Source: DATCLS01 sp036563805 (lineage in GTDB: Bacteria; Actinomycetota; Acidimicrobiia; Acidimicrobiales; VFJN01). Taken from it: a DNA stretch of 23,376 nt. The translations under genes and the position numbers were made by a program. Below the pieces are notes generated by a model. That model did not search any database. It was not told the origin of the DNA and was given only the letters and a program-made list of their open reading frames with translations. The stretch is from assembly GCA_036563805.1 (NCBI GenBank), contig DATCLS010000099.1, forward strand, positions 1-23,376. The letters are read 5' to 3'. Of the stretch, positions 23,032-23,376 are shown one piece after another (positions within the stretch are counted from its first letter, which is position 1; each line of letters opens with the position of its first letter).

Positions 23032-23376
23032 TCACCGGCTCGAGCCGTCCCTGACGACGGTCTGGACCTCGTCGACCTCCCGGGGGACGCCGGTGGACAG
23101 CGTCTGGGCCGGGAACGTCCCCTCCGCACCGGCGGCCGTCCAGGAGATGTCCCACGTCACGTTGACCGTGGCCGGCCAGGCGTCGGGCCGATCGTCGGTG
23201 CCGGTGCGGTACCGGTACACGTACGCGCACGCCCCGGGCGCCGCCGCCTGGACCTCGGGGTCGGGCCCGTTGGGGTCGAACCGCGTCCCCGGCGGGTCGC
23301 ATTCGATCGGCGACGACCCCGGCTCCCCGGGATCGAACGTCAACGTCGGCTCGGCCGCCAGGCTCACGCACACACC
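23032..23376 (-). CDS. Unidentified secreted-looking protein, C-terminal part (runs off window)
   Basis: Only the last 114 residues are present; the N-terminus is beyond the right edge. I do not recognise the family. The visible part has two cysteines (SPIECDPP, PGACAYVY) and Pro/Gly/Asp-rich loops. Beta-strand patterns follow (TVNVTWDISWTA, then EVDEVQTVVRDGSSR at the C-terminus). Trp-x-x-x-Trp strands and a closing 'EVQTVV' recall extracytoplasmic actinobacterial proteins found beside pilus or conjugation genes, but this is a weak resemblance. It is same-strand and 7 bases before the SAF gene, so it belongs to the cluster and shows that the operon starts further right. Confidence 0.6.
   Translation of the reverse strand, partial: GVCVSLAAEPTLTFDPGEPGSSPIECDPPGTRFDPNGPDPEVQAAAPGACAYVYRYRTGTDDRPDAWPATVNVTWDISWTAAGAEGTFPAQTLSTGVPREVDEVQTVVRDGSSR

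Noticed and set aside
18348..23054. 1568-codon open frame on the plus strand
   Set aside because: It is antisense to the well-supported tadA, tadB and TadZ-like genes, has Arg/Gly/His/Pro-rich sequence with no domains, and is a typical mirror frame of high-GC coding DNA.

Overview
The window is very GC-rich, codon-biased DNA of an actinomycete-type bacterium (Actinomycetota). Third-position G/C is pervasive, GTG/TTG starts are common, and the proteins carry long Pro/Ala/Gly-rich tails. The class cannot be fixed from the sequence. No tRNA, rRNA or CRISPR was seen.

Left edge (1-2313): an IS3-type transposase OrfA start runs off the window on the minus strand. Next comes a divergent pair: a putative HExxPGH zinc metallopeptidase on the minus strand and a TetR-family regulator on the plus strand. 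They share one perfect palindrome that covers both candidate -10 boxes. The tetR gene converges with the end of the large minus-strand cluster only 6 bases away.

Main cluster (2320-23376, minus strand, about 21 kb, open at the right edge). In order of transcription it encodes an unidentified secreted-looking protein (partial), a SAF/CpaB-like protein, a TadZ-like ATPase with a long disordered tail, the CpaF/TadA secretion ATPase, the TadB and TadC platform proteins, a small Flp-like pilin, and three TadE/TadG-like minor pilins. Next is a 1515-residue membrane protein with two LysM domains and a C-terminal SARP (winged helix plus BTAD). A type IV secretion (T4SS) set follows: a TcpC/VirB8-like protein, a VirB2-sized two-helix protein, a PrgI/TcpE (VirB3-like) protein, a VirB4 ATPase, a VirB6/TrbL-like multi-pass protein, and a VirB1-like wall hydrolase with lytic transglycosylase and VanY-type carboxypeptidase domains. 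Six junctions have 4-base ATGA or GTGA overlaps and most other gaps are a few bases, so much of it is probably one translationally coupled transcript. The two real breaks are the 166-base spacer before the pilin gene and the 120-base spacer before the VirB8-like gene.

Working model (inference): a Tad-type pilus and a Gram-positive-type T4SS are co-expressed as one envelope machine. A wall-sensing transmembrane SARP sits between the two halves and may control the cluster, possibly through direct repeats upstream of the pilin gene. No relaxase, coupling protein or prepilin peptidase lies in the window, so DNA transfer is not demonstrated.
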